Of a stretch of DNA of 64,000 nt, positions 24,703 to 33,277 are shown in pieces. The notes below the pieces were generated by a model that was not told the origin of the DNA, searched no databases, and saw only the letters and a list, made by a program, of their open reading frames with translations. Both the position numbers and the translations under genes were made by a program. This DNA is from Prado023 sp963714995 (GTDB taxonomy: Bacteria; Actinomycetota; Actinomycetes; S36-B12; CAIYMF01), in contig CAVQQP010000019.1 of the NCBI GenBank assembly GCA_963714995.1, positions 248,001-312,000 on the forward strand, given 5' to 3'. Each line of letters begins with the position of its first letter. The stretch's first letter is position 1.

Positions 24703-24773
24703 CGTCGGTCCCTTGCTCTCGGTTCGGGTCTTCGGTGGAGATCCTGCCAGTGCGCTGTCCTGTGCAAATGAAA

Positions 24774-24801
24774 GACCCCGTGCCCAGAGGGTCACGAGGT
24801 C
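24774..24801 (-). terminator. Attenuator terminator of the ilvB leader
   Basis: On the minus strand GACCTCGTG-A-CCC pairs with GGG-CACGGGGTC (one T-G pair and one bulged A), then TTTCATTT. It lies between the leader-peptide stop and ilvB, the classic attenuator layout. Confidence 0.85.
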
Positions 24802-24820
24802 ACGTCGGAGTAGGGAACAG

Positions 24821-24871
24821 TCAGGCTGGGGTTCCCACCCCGGCGTGTGTCGCTACTACGATAATTCGCAC
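24821..24871 (-). CDS. ilvB leader peptide (GTG) RIIVVATHAGVGTPA
   Basis: A 16-residue frame whose codons 3-6 are Ile-Ile-Val-Val (ATT ATC GTA GTA), using AT-rich codons that are rare in this genome. It ends 20 bases before the attenuator stem (24774-24801) of the ilvBN(C) operon. CAGTAT (24878-24883) lies 6 bases before the GTG and TTGCGC (24901-24906) is 17 bases further, so the GTG is probably the transcript 5' end. Ile and Val are the products controlled by IlvBN. The frame is open upstream, so the start is inferred from the promoter. Confidence 0.75.
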   Translation of the reverse strand: MRIIVVATHAGVGTPA

Positions 24872-25231
24872 GCGCTCATACTGGCCCCGGCGCCCCGGAA
24901 GCGCAACCCCCTGGCAGAAATGTCCACCATGTGAGACGCGAGCGTCCACGGCGGAGTTGGGATCTCCCTGCCACCTCCACACGTGAGCGCCCGCCGTGAG
25001 CCTCGAGGTCCGCGCACCGGATTCCGCCCGTTACAGCCTCGTCGGCAGGGAGCATTTCCGGTCACGCGCCCGAAACCGCCCTTCAGCCCGCGCTCAGCCG
25101 GGCCCATACGGCAGGTTTGGTGTGCGCTCGTGGGAACGCCGCACCTCACGTCGGCGAAACGGGCGCCTTCGCGTGCGCGACGCGCCCGGCGACCGTTCAC
25201 GTCACGATCTGGGCGGACAGGGCCGGCGACC
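24872..25231. other. 360-bp intergenic region between ilvD and the ilvB leader
   Basis: It holds the presumed ilvB-leader promoter (TTGCGC at 24901-24906, 17-base spacer, CAGTAT at 24878-24883, minus strand). The remainder shows no gene, tRNA or strong hairpin. Confidence 0.5.
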
Positions 25232-26923
25232 TCAGTCGCAGACCGCGCCCCGGGAGGCGGAGCCGACCAGCTTGGCGTACTTGGCCAGCACACCCCGGTC
25301 GTAGCGCGGCGGGAGCGGGACCCACGCCGACCGGCGCGCAGCCAGCTCGGCGTCGTCCACGAGCAGGTCGAGCCTCCGGTTCGGGATGTCGATGCGCACG
25401 CGGTCACCGTCGGCGACCAGCGCGATCGGACCGCCATCGACGGCCTCCGGCGCGACGTGGCCCACGCACAGGCCGGTGGTGCCGCCGGAGAAGCGCCCGT
25501 CGGTGATCAGCAGGACGTCCTTGCCCAGCCCGGCACCCTTGATGGCCGCGGTGATCATCAGCATCTCGCGCATGCCGGGGCCGCCCTTGGGGCCCTCGTA
25601 GCGGATGATCACGACGTCGCCGGCCTGGATGGTGCCGTCCTCCAGCGCATCCATCGCCGCGCGCTCGCGCTCGAAGACGCGCGCCGGGCCCTCGAAGACC
25701 TCCACCGGGATGCCGGCGTTCTTCACGACCGCGCCCTCGGGCACCAGCGAGCCGCCGAGGATCGTGATCCCACCGGCGCCGCCCATCGGGTCGGACATCG
25801 CGCGCAGGATCGTGCCGTCGGGGTCCGGGGGGTTCACCTCCGCCAGGTTCTCGGCGACCGTGCGGCCGGTCACCGTCAGGCAGTCGCCGTGCAGCAGCCC
25901 GGCATCGAGCAGGGCGCGCATGATGACAGGCACACCGCCGACGCGGTCCATGTCGCTCATCACGTAGCGACCGAACGGCTTGAGGTCGCCGAGCAGCGGG
26001 ACCTTCGCGCCGATGCGCTGGAAGTCCTCCATCTCGAGGTCGACGTCGGCCTCGTGGGCGATCGCCAGCAGGTGCAGGACGGCGTTCGTCGAGCCGCCGA
26101 GGGCCATGACCACGGCGATCGCGTTCTCCAGCGACTTCTTGGTGATGATGTCGCGGGTCGTGATGCCCTGGCGCAGCATCTCGACCACGGCCTCGCCGGA
26201 GCGCCGGGCGAAGCCGTCGCGGCGGCGGTCCACCGCGGGCGGGGCGGCCGAGCCGGGCAGGCTCATCCCCATCGCCTCAGCGGCCGAGGCCATCGTGTTG
26301 GCGGTGTACATGCCGCCGCACGCGCCCTCGCCCGGGCAGATCGCGCGCTCGATCTCGTCGACCTCCGCGCGGGTGATCAGCCCACGGGCGCACGCCCCGA
26401 CCGCCTCGAAGGCGTCGATGATCGTGACGTCGCGGTCCCCGACCCGCCCGGGGAGGATCGATCCCGCGTAGACGAACACCGAGGCCACATCCAGGCGGGC
26501 GGCGGCCATCAGCATGCCGGGCAGGGACTTGTCGCAGCCGGCGAACGTGACCATCCCGTCGAGGCACTCGGCCTGCATGACCGCCTCGACGGAGTCGGCG
26601 ATGATCTCGCGGCTGACCAGCGAGAAGTGCATCCCCTCGTGGCCCATCGAGATGCCGTCGGAGACCGAGATCGTGCCGAACTGCAGCGGGTAGCCGCCGC
26701 CGGCGTGCACGCCCTCCTTCGCCGAGCGGGCCAGCCGCTCCAGGGACAGGTTGCACGGGGTGATCTCGTTCCAGCTCGAGGCGATGCCGATCTGAGGCTT
26801 CGGGAAGTCCTCGTCGGACATGCCCACGGCACGCAGCATCCCGCGGGCGGCTGCGCGCTCGAGGCCGTCGGTGACGGTGCGCGAGCGGGGCTTGATGTCG
26901 GGTGCGGCGGGGGTCTCGGTCAT
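25232..26923 (-). CDS. ilvD: Dihydroxy-acid dehydratase
   Basis: Fe-S enzyme that dehydrates dihydroxy acids to 2-oxo acids in Val/Ile/Leu synthesis. The 563-residue protein carries the cluster-ligand regions: IGIASSWNEITPCNLSLERL, the cysteine of FAGCDKSLPGML, and the cysteines of CPGEGACGGMYTANTM. The C-terminal half contains MALGGSTNAVLHLLAIAHEA and ITDGRFSGGTTGLCVGHVAP. The ATG at 26923 is preceded at 7 bases by TACGCT and has no Shine-Dalgarno sequence, so a leaderless start is likely; the longer frame to 27040 is not conserved. Confidence 0.97.
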   Translation of the reverse strand: MTETPAAPDIKPRSRTVTDGLERAAARGMLRAVGMSDEDFPKPQIGIASSWNEITPCNLSLERLARSAKEGVHAGGGYPLQFGTISVSDGISMGHEGMHFSLVSREIIADSVEAVMQAECLDGMVTFAGCDKSLPGMLMAAARLDVASVFVYAGSILPGRVGDRDVTIIDAFEAVGACARGLITRAEVDEIERAICPGEGACGGMYTANTMASAAEAMGMSLPGSAAPPAVDRRRDGFARRSGEAVVEMLRQGITTRDIITKKSLENAIAVVMALGGSTNAVLHLLAIAHEADVDLEMEDFQRIGAKVPLLGDLKPFGRYVMSDMDRVGGVPVIMRALLDAGLLHGDCLTVTGRTVAENLAEVNPPDPDGTILRAMSDPMGGAGGITILGGSLVPEGAVVKNAGIPVEVFEGPARVFERERAAMDALEDGTIQAGDVVIIRYEGPKGGPGMREMLMITAAIKGAGLGKDVLLITDGRFSGGTTGLCVGHVAPEAVDGGPIALVADGDRVRIDIPNRRLDLLVDDAELAARRSAWVPLPPRYDRGVLAKYAKLVGSASRGAVCD

Positions 26924-26930
26924 GGGGGCA

Positions 26931-26936
26931 AGCGTA
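26931..26936 (-). promoter_or_regulatory. -10-like hexamer for ilvD
   Basis: TACGCT on the minus strand, 7 bases before the ATG at 26923. Confidence 0.5.
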
Positions 26937-27118
26937 GTGGGCGGCTCTGGGCGCGCCCCAGCGCCGTTCGCTCGGTCCGCGATGGCGATGAACCGATCTG
27001 TCCGCCGTCCAACCGATCCCCACCCGACCGCCCCAGCCACTGGGCGATCGGTCCGCGATCGCGCGGCTCGATCCCGGATCCATCCGCTTCTGCGAGCGCT
27101 TCTCGTCGCCCAGGCGGC

Positions 27119-28037
27119 TCAATCAGCGGCGGCGACCACGTTCACCAGTGGCTCGCCGGCCGCCCACCGCCGCAGCTGGGCCGCCACCAGGCGGCGGGCG
27201 CGGGGTAGGAACGCTGACGTGTTGCCGCCCACGTGCGGGCTGATCAGGACGCCCGGGGTCCGCCACAGACGGATGATCGGCGGGCAGCGGCTCGGGGTCA
27301 GTCACGTCGAGGGCGGCGCGCAGGCGCCCGGAGGCGCACTCCGCGAGCAGGGCGTCGGTGTCGACGACCGGCCCCCGTGAGACGTTCACCAGCAGTGCGC
27401 CGTCGCGCAACCGGGCCAGGAACGCCGCGTCGACCATGCCGCGGGTGTCCGGCGTCAGCGGCACGATCAGGATCACGACATCGGCGTCGGGCAGGAGCTC
27501 GGGCAGGTCCTCGATCGAGCGAACGTCGATCCCGTCCACCGTGCGGGCGGTGCGGGCCACCGCGCTCACCTGGCACTCGAAGCCGTCCAGACGGCGGGCG
27601 ATCGCCCGGCCGATCGATCCGAACCCGACGATGAGCACGCGCTTGTCCGCGAGAGCCTCGTGGCGGTCGTAGAGCCAGCGGCCCTCGGGCATGGCGCGGG
27701 CGAAGTCGTCGAGGTGCCGCAGGCTGGCGATCGTCAGGCCGACGGCCAGCTCAGCGGTCGAGGCATCGTGGACGCCGGCCGCATTGCACAGGATCACGCC
27801 CTCCGGCAGGGCGGCCAGCACGTTGTCCACGCCCGCGGTCAGGGTCTGAACGACCCGCAGGCTCGGCATCCGGGTCATCATGGCGAGGTCCGCCGAAGTG
27901 GCGGTGTAGGGCGGGACGAACACCTCGACGTCGCCGATCTCGGCCGGGTCGGCGTCGCCCGAGTCCCAGGTCAGGCAGCCACGCGCCAGCTCGTCGGGCA
28001 TCCCCTCGAGGACGTACCCGGGGAGCAGCGTGGTCAC
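27119..28037 (-). CDS. D-2-hydroxyacid dehydrogenase, frameshifted near the C-terminus
   Basis: NAD(P)-dependent D-isomer-specific 2-hydroxyacid dehydrogenase of about 305 residues. The Rossmann motif is VLIVGFGSIGRAIARRL and catalytic-domain motifs include LTAGVDNVLAALPEG and LLVNVSRGPVVDTDALLAE. After codon 251 (near 27283) an extra T shifts the frame. In the shifted frame the expected ending WRTPGVLISPHVGGNTSAF and VNVVAAAD follows. The GTG start overlaps the stop of the upstream S51-type gene by two bases, so it belongs to that operon. The substrate is unknown. Confidence 0.85.
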
Positions 28038-28778
28038 GTGACCAGCGCCCCGGCAGCCTCAGACCCCGGCGTGACGAGCCTCGATCCGGCCGGGTGCTCC
28101 ACACGCGACCCATGCCCGAGCGTCCACACGGACTGCCGGCCCATGACGGTCCATTCGTCGGGTCCGCCGACCAGCGCGGTGTCCTCGTCGATCCCCGAGC
28201 ACCGTGACCCCCTCGGGGGCGTGCAGCAGCACCCTCGTGAGCAGGTCCGGGGCCCAGCCGAGCATCTTGTCGAAGTGCGGGATGACCCGCAGGTGCGGCA
28301 GCAGCCCCAGGCCCGGATCCCCCGGGCGATGCAGCGCCCGCACGTGCGGGACCCAGCCGGTCATGGCCATGGCCCCGGCGCTGCACCCGGCCAGCGCCGC
28401 ACCGCCACGCCAGGCAGCGAGCACCTCCGTCCACAGCGCGGAGCCGCGCAGGGCCCCGGACAGGTGCGCCGGGTTCCCCCCGGACATGTAGATCAGGCCT
28501 GCTCCGCGTACCTTCTCGGCAATCGCCGGGTCGTCGGCCTCGGCGCGGTCGTGCACCACCAGCGGGACGGCCTCAACTCCGAGCCGCTCGGCCTGCTCGG
28601 CGCCCAGCCGGGTCCACTTGGCCAGGACGGCCGGACCCTCGGGTGCGGCCGCGGTGGGGATCTGGACGTACTTCGGCGCGCGTCCGTCCGACAGGTGTCG
28701 CTCGACCTCGAGCATCACGGGCAGGTACTCCCCCGAGCCGACCAGGGCGATCGGCCCGGGTGTCACATCCACTGCCAC
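28034..28778 (-). CDS. Peptidase S51/cyanophycinase-like protein, frameshifted near the C-terminus
   Basis: A class I glutamine amidotransferase-like fold of the peptidase E/cyanophycinase type (S51). Visible are the N-terminal ALVGSGEYLPVMLEVER, the GLIYMSGGNPAHLSGAL strand, the nucleophile elbow LAGCSAGAMAMTG and the histidine of LRVIPHFDKML. Near 28193-28196 a fourth G (minus strand) breaks the frame. Correcting it gives GIDEDTALVGGPDEWTVMG and an ending just before the next gene. It overlaps the upstream fusion gene by 16 bases. Substrate unknown; cyanophycin is unlikely to be assumed. Confidence 0.83.
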
Positions 28779-30007
28779 GTCGACCCCTCGCGGCTGTCGC
28801 GCACCTCCACACCGACACCGGCCAGGACGTCACGGAGGCGGTCGCTGGCGGCCCAGTCACCCGCCGCACGGCTGTCCGCGCGCACATCGACCAGTGCCTG
28901 GACGGCCCTGCCCGCCAGCTCCCGGTCATGGGTGGCCGATGCGGCCTCCGCCTGGTGGACCAGCGCGACAACCGCGGCGCGCTCCATGGTCGCGGAGTCC
29001 GGCAAGGCGGCCAGGACGGTGCGCGCGAGCTCCGCCGCGTCCTGTCCGCTGGCGTTCTCGTCACCACCCGCAGGGGCCTGCACGTCACCTGATGCGCCGG
29101 TCGCGTCCGCCGCACCTGACATCGCCATCGCTGCGGCACCTGCGGGAGCCGGGTCAGCTGGCTGGCCGCCATCAGGCCCTCCAGGTCGTCGACCGACAGC
29201 CGCACCCGCACCAAGGGCGGCGATCCGGTCCTCGATCTCGGCGATCGACAGGCGCGCGCCGTTGGGCACCACGTCCTCGACGCCGGCCACCCGGAGCGTC
29301 ACCGCGCTGCGTCCCCCGACCCAGGCGGTTCCCGCGTCCAGGTCCAGGACGAGGGCGGTGTGCTCGTCGACGCCGAGGATGAACCCGTCCCCGAGATCCG
29401 ACTCGATCTGGCCCAGTCGCCGGCCGCCGACGTAGCAGAAGCGGGTGTCGTGCGTGCCGCCCTCACGGTTGTCGTAGTGCGGGATGACCGCGCACCGCCA
29501 GCCGAGGATCCTGTTCATCAGCCCGATCCCCGGCTCCCAGCGGGGGTCCTCGCCCACCTTGTAGATCTCATACACGGGCAACGCCCAGTCGCCCAGGGTG
29601 ACCACGGCGGCGGAGGCGAACACCAGGGCACCCGACCGCCCTGGTGCCACCACGCCGGCGAGGGCCTCGGGAACGCCCGTCCCCTCCCAGCAGCGGCGTG
29701 CGTAGCTCGGGGATCCCGGCCCGGCGAAGACCCAGTCTGCGGTCCGGATGTCCGCCAACGCGCGTTCGACGGTCAGGACGTCGGCCGAGGTGGGCAGGGT
29801 GATCGGACGCAGCGGATGCCCCAACGACTCCGTGAAGTACTGGTTGATCTTCTCGAAGAGCTCGTCGGCGTTCTCCTGGAAGGCGAACGGGCTGTCCATG
29901 AGCCGGGCGTCGGTCGGGTCCGGGAGCCCGGAGAACACCTCCCGGTGCACGCCCAGCATCCCGGTGGTCGTCTCTCCTGAGCCCATGATCACCAGACGTC
30001 GCGACAC
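28763..30007 (-). CDS. S51-like protein fused to a cysteinyl-tRNA-synthetase-like C-terminal domain
   Basis: A 414-residue two-part protein. Residues 1 to about 240 are S51/peptidase E-like (LVIMGSGETTTGMLGVHREV, WVFAGPGSPSYARRCW, a nucleophile region GALVFASAAVVTLGDW, and CAVIPHYDNREGGTHD). A low-complexity Ala/Gly/Pro/Asp linker follows (about 270-323). The last 91 residues match the helical C-terminus of CysRS: ADSRAAGDWAASDRLRDVL followed by GVEVRDSREGSTWQW. No synthetase catalytic core is present. It is first in a three-gene operon. The GTG start has TAGGCT 6 bases upstream. Confidence 0.75.
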   Translation of the reverse strand: MSRRLVIMGSGETTTGMLGVHREVFSGLPDPTDARLMDSPFAFQENADELFEKINQYFTESLGHPLRPITLPTSADVLTVERALADIRTADWVFAGPGSPSYARRCWEGTGVPEALAGVVAPGRSGALVFASAAVVTLGDWALPVYEIYKVGEDPRWEPGIGLMNRILGWRCAVIPHYDNREGGTHDTRFCYVGGRRLGQIESDLGDGFILGVDEHTALVLDLDAGTAWVGGRSAVTLRVAGVEDVVPNGARLSIAEIEDRIAALGAGAAVGRRPGGPDGGQPADPAPAGAAAMAMSGAADATGASGDVQAPAGGDENASGQDAAELARTVLAALPDSATMERAAVVALVHQAEAASATHDRELAGRAVQALVDVRADSRAAGDWAASDRLRDVLAGVGVEVRDSREGSTWQWM

Positions 30008-30013
30008 CCGGAA

Positions 30014-30019
30014 AGCCTA
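30014..30019 (-). promoter_or_regulatory. -10-like hexamer for the S51-fusion operon
   Basis: TAGGCT on the minus strand, 6 bases before the GTG at 30007, with no Shine-Dalgarno sequence. Confidence 0.5.
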
Positions 30020-30054
30020 GCCCGGCGGGACCGTACCCGCCGCCGCGATACGAG

Positions 30055-30939
30055 TCACCAGGTCCGGGTGCCGCTGTCCAGGGTCTCGCCAGCGATGGTC
30101 ACGAACGCCCAGCTGAAGCCGCGGTCGGCCAGGCGGAGATCGAGCACGCCGTTGTGCTGGCAGTCGAAGAACTCACTCCACGTACGCCCCTGGTTCGTCG
30201 AATCGCACCGCAGCTCGGCCCCGCCTGTCCCCACGACGAAGGCGCTCAACGCCGTGGCACGGTTCGGCACAGGGATCGTCATGCGCTCGTAGTCGTGGTC
30301 GTGGCCCCAGATGAGCAGCTTGACATCCCGGTCGCGGCGCACGAGGTTGAAGAGCCGGGCTGTGTCGCCCTGGTCCGAGTGCTCGCCGCGGGAGTAGCGC
30401 GGGCGGTGCCACATGACCAACGTCGGCGTCCCGTTGTGCTTCTTCAGCGTGGCCTTGAGCCACGTGCGCTGCTTGGCGCTCGAGACCTTCTCGGAATCGA
30501 GGCCGATCACCCGCCAGGAGCCGACCTTCCGCGACCAGTAGAGGCCGCCGGACTCGTCGAAGAACTCCCGGTAGCCGGCCGCCCTCGGGGTGCGGTACTC
30601 GTGATTGCCCGGCACCGGGAGCCACCTCGACCGGAAGCCGGACCAGTCAGGTGCGAAGCGCTGGGAGAACTCCGCCGGGGATCCGCTCGAGTAGGCGATG
30701 TCCCCGGCCAGCAGGACCCGCTGCGGATCCAGCGCCCGCGTCAGCTGCGCCGTTCGGGCGTAGGGACCGCCCGCGTACGCGATGTCGCCCACGGCGACGA
30801 CACGGACGCCCGGTCCCTGGGCGCCCACCACGTCGGCCGGCACCGAATCGGTCACGACCGATGCCCCACCGGTTCCGATGGGACCCAGCGCGATCGCGGC
30901 CAGGAGAAGTCCGACCGTCCCCACCAGAAGCCTGCGCAC
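30055..30939 (-). CDS. Secreted metallophosphoesterase
   Basis: Calcineurin-like phosphoesterase of about 294 residues with an N-terminal signal sequence (RRLLVGTVGLLLAAIALGP). Dimetal motifs are visible in order: VVAVGDIAYAGG, LLAGDIAYSSGS, PVPGNHEYRT, the histidine of LVMWHRPRYSRGEHS, and IWGHDHDYERM. It resembles purple acid phosphatase-like exported enzymes; the substrate is unknown. The GTG at 30939 follows TACTCT by 6 bases. The long open frame beyond it is an unrelated extension. Confidence 0.88.
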   Translation of the reverse strand: MRRLLVGTVGLLLAAIALGPIGTGGASVVTDSVPADVVGAQGPGVRVVAVGDIAYAGGPYARTAQLTRALDPQRVLLAGDIAYSSGSPAEFSQRFAPDWSGFRSRWLPVPGNHEYRTPRAAGYREFFDESGGLYWSRKVGSWRVIGLDSEKVSSAKQRTWLKATLKKHNGTPTLVMWHRPRYSRGEHSDQGDTARLFNLVRRDRDVKLLIWGHDHDYERMTIPVPNRATALSAFVVGTGGAELRCDSTNQGRTWSEFFDCQHNGVLDLRLADRGFSWAFVTIAGETLDSGTRTW

Positions 30940-30945
30940 CCGGCC

Positions 30946-30951
30946 AGAGTA
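30946..30951 (-). promoter_or_regulatory. -10-like hexamer for the metallophosphoesterase gene
   Basis: TACTCT on the minus strand, 6 bases before the GTG at 30939. Confidence 0.5.
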
Positions 30952-31077
30952 AGGCGTCCCACCCACGTGGGCGACGATTGTCGGCCGGGTCCCCCGCCAT
31001 GCGCACCCCTGCTCCCGGTAGGCTCGCCCCGTCCCAGCCGGCGGGCAGTCGTCGGTGAGTTCGATCAGGAGATCCCC

Positions 31078-31671
31078 ATGTCCCTCGCCACTCCCGCCCC
31101 CGTGGTCATCGCCGATGTCTTCGGTCGCAGCGCGGTCCGCAACGCGGTGCTCGTCATCGCCGGAGCGGCCTTCGTCGGCCTGGCCGCGCAGGTGGCCATC
31201 CCGCTGCCGTTCACACCGGTCCCGTTGACGGGCCAGACGTTCGCCGTCCTGCTCACCGCGGCGTCCCTGGGCATGTGGCGCGGCGCGGCCTCGATGAGCC
31301 TCTACGCGGTCGCGGGCCTCGCCGGCGTGCCGTGGTTCGCGGAGGGCTCGAGCGCCTTCAACGGCGGCGCGCTCACCGTCAGCTTCGGATACGTGCTGGG
31401 CTTCATCGCCGCGGCCGCACTCGTCGGCTGGCTGGCCGAGCGTGGGGCGACCCGCACCGCGCCGAGGACAGCTGGCCTGATGGTGCTGGGCAACATCGTG
31501 ATCTACGCCATCGGCGCCACGTGGCTGGCAGTCGCGATCAGCGTGCCGATGTCCACCGCGATCTCGCTGGGCGTGACCCCGTTCCTCGTCGGTGACCTGC
31601 TCAAGGTGGCCCTGGCCGCGGGTCTGTTCCCGCTGGCCTGGCGGGCCGTGGAGAAGTTCACCGCGGAGTAG
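31078..31671 (+). CDS. bioY: Biotin transporter BioY
   Basis: S component of an ECF-type biotin transporter, 197 residues, with about six membrane segments. Recognisable motifs are AAQVAIPLPFTPVPLTGQTF and SLYAVAGLAGVPWFAEGSS, typical of the BioY family. The ATG at 31078 has a CAGGAGA ribosome binding site. No bioM/bioN genes are adjacent, so it may work alone or share a distant energizing module. Confidence 0.94.
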   Translation: MSLATPAPVVIADVFGRSAVRNAVLVIAGAAFVGLAAQVAIPLPFTPVPLTGQTFAVLLTAASLGMWRGAASMSLYAVAGLAGVPWFAEGSSAFNGGALTVSFGYVLGFIAAAALVGWLAERGATRTAPRTAGLMVLGNIVIYAIGATWLAVAISVPMSTAISLGVTPFLVGDLLKVALAAGLFPLAWRAVEKFTAE

Positions 31672-31745
31672 CACCCTCAGCCCCCTCACCACCACGAAGC
31701 GCCCCGGTCGGATCGGCCGGGGCGCTCGTCTGTCCGCTGAGGGTG
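31672..31745. terminator. Bidirectional terminator between bioY and gatB
   Basis: The inner stem is AGCGCCCCGG (31698-31707) with CCGGGGCGCT (31717-31726). An outer stem, CACCCTCAG (31672-31680) with CTGAGGGTG (31737-31745), can enclose it. The genes are convergent. Confidence 0.78.
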
Positions 31746-31753
31746 GGGGGCGG

Positions 31754-33277
31754 TTACTCCTCGACGCCGAGGCGATCGAAGATCAGGGCGCGGACGCGGG
31801 CTGCGTCGGCCTGGCCGCGGGTGGCCTTCATCACCGCGCCGACGATCGCTCCGGCCGCCTGCACCTTTCCGCCCCGGATCTTGTCCGCGACGTCGGGCTG
31901 TGCGGCCAGCGCCTCGTCGATCGCTGCGAGCAGTGGACCGTCGTCGGAGACCACGGCGAGCCCGCGACCCGCGACCACGTCGGCCGGGGAGCCCTCGCCC
32001 GCGAGCACTCCCTCGATGACCTGACGGGCCAGCTTGTCGTTGACCGTTCCGGCCACGACGAGCGACTCGAGCTCGGCGACCTGCGCCGGGGTGATCGGCA
32101 GGTCCGCGAGCTCGACGCCCTGGTCCTTGGCGATCCGCGACAACTCGCCGGTCCACCACTTGCGCGCCGCAGCCTGGTCGCAGCCGGCGGCGATGGTCGC
32201 CTCGACGAGGTCCAGCGCCCCGGCGTTGACCACAGTGGCCATGTCGTGGTCGGTGATCCCCCACTCGGCGGCGATCCGGGTTCGCCGCGTCGCCGGGTTC
32301 TCCGGCAGGGTCGCGCGCAGCGCCTCGACCCACTCGCGCGACGGTGCGATCGGGACGAGATCGGGCTCGGGGAAGTAGCGGTAGTCCTCCGACTCCTCCT
32401 TGATCCGGCCGGAGGTGGTCAGGCCGGTGTCCTCGTGCCAGTGCCGGGTCTCCTGGACGACCTTCCCGCCCGCGGTGAGCAGGGCCGCCTGCCGGCCGAT
32501 CTCGTAGCGCACCGACCTCTCGACCGAACGCAGCGAGTTGACGTTCTTCGTCTCCGAGCGGGTCCCGAACGGACCGGCCGGGTCGGGACGCAACGACACG
32601 TTCACGTCGCAGCGCAGGGACCCCTGCTCCATCCGGACGTCCGAGACGCCGAGGGCCCGCAGCAGCTCGCGCAGGGCGGCGACGTAGGCCTTGGCGACCT
32701 CGGGGGCGTAGCGACCGGCCCCCTCGATCGGCTTCGTGACGATCTCGATCAGCGGGATACCGGCACGGTTGTAGTCGACCAGCGAGTAGTCAGCCCCGTG
32801 GATGCGCCCGGTCGCACCGCCGACATGGCTGTTCTTGCCCGTGTCCTCCTCCATGTGCGCGCGCTCGATACCAACGCGGAACGTCTGACGCCCCTCGGGG
32901 GTCTCGTAGTCGACGTCGAGATAGCCGTCGAAGCAGATCGGCTCGTCGTACTGGGAGGTCTGGAAGTTCTTGGGCATGTCCGGGTAGAAGTAGTTCTTCC
33001 GGGCGAACCGGCACCACTGCGCGACCTGGCAGTTCAGCGCCAGCCCGATCCGCATTGCCGACTCCACGCCGACACGGTTCAGCGCCGGCAGAGCGCCGGG
33101 CAGGCCCAGGCAGACCGGGCAGACCTGGGTGTTGGGCTCGGCGCCGAACACCGTGGAGCAGCCGCAGAACATCTTGGTCGCGGTGTTCAGCTCGACGTGG
33201 ACCTCCAGGCCCAGCACCGGGTCGAACCGCTCGAGGGCGGTGTCGAAGTCCATCAACTGTGTCGTCGGCTGGGTCAT
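31754..33277 (-). CDS. gatB: Asp/Glu-tRNA amidotransferase subunit B
   Basis: tRNA-binding kinase subunit of GatCAB, which converts Glu-tRNA-Gln to Gln-tRNA-Gln. The 507 residues show the cradle domain (PVLGLEVHVELNTATKMFCG, zinc cysteines in CSTVFGAEPNTQVCPVC, PKNFQTSQYDEPIC, TGRIHGADYSLVDYNRAGIP) and the C-terminal YqeY-like domain. Its ATG overlaps the gatA stop as ATGA, so translation is coupled. Presence of gatCAB together with a nearby tRNA-Gln supports the indirect route to Gln-tRNA. Confidence 0.97.
   Translation of the reverse strand: MTQPTTQLMDFDTALERFDPVLGLEVHVELNTATKMFCGCSTVFGAEPNTQVCPVCLGLPGALPALNRVGVESAMRIGLALNCQVAQWCRFARKNYFYPDMPKNFQTSQYDEPICFDGYLDVDYETPEGRQTFRVGIERAHMEEDTGKNSHVGGATGRIHGADYSLVDYNRAGIPLIEIVTKPIEGAGRYAPEVAKAYVAALRELLRALGVSDVRMEQGSLRCDVNVSLRPDPAGPFGTRSETKNVNSLRSVERSVRYEIGRQAALLTAGGKVVQETRHWHEDTGLTTSGRIKEESEDYRYFPEPDLVPIAPSREWVEALRATLPENPATRRTRIAAEWGITDHDMATVVNAGALDLVEATIAAGCDQAAARKWWTGELSRIAKDQGVELADLPITPAQVAELESLVVAGTVNDKLARQVIEGVLAGEGSPADVVAGRGLAVVSDDGPLLAAIDEALAAQPDVADKIRGGKVQAAGAIVGAVMKATRGQADAARVRALIFDRLGVEE

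Noticed and set aside
24702..24795. Longer start for ilvB at 24795
   Set aside because: That GTG lies inside the attenuator stem and the added residues do not match IlvB; the ATG at 24702 gives the family N-terminus.
24848..24880. ATG-started peptide MSACELS as ilvB leader
   Set aside because: It lacks the Ile/Val codons; the overlapping GTG frame has IIVV and a better placed promoter hexamer.
26940..27080. Repeated CGGTCCGCGAT motifs upstream of ilvD as an operator or riboswitch
   Set aside because: Two partial copies without symmetry or conserved RNA features; not enough to call a site.
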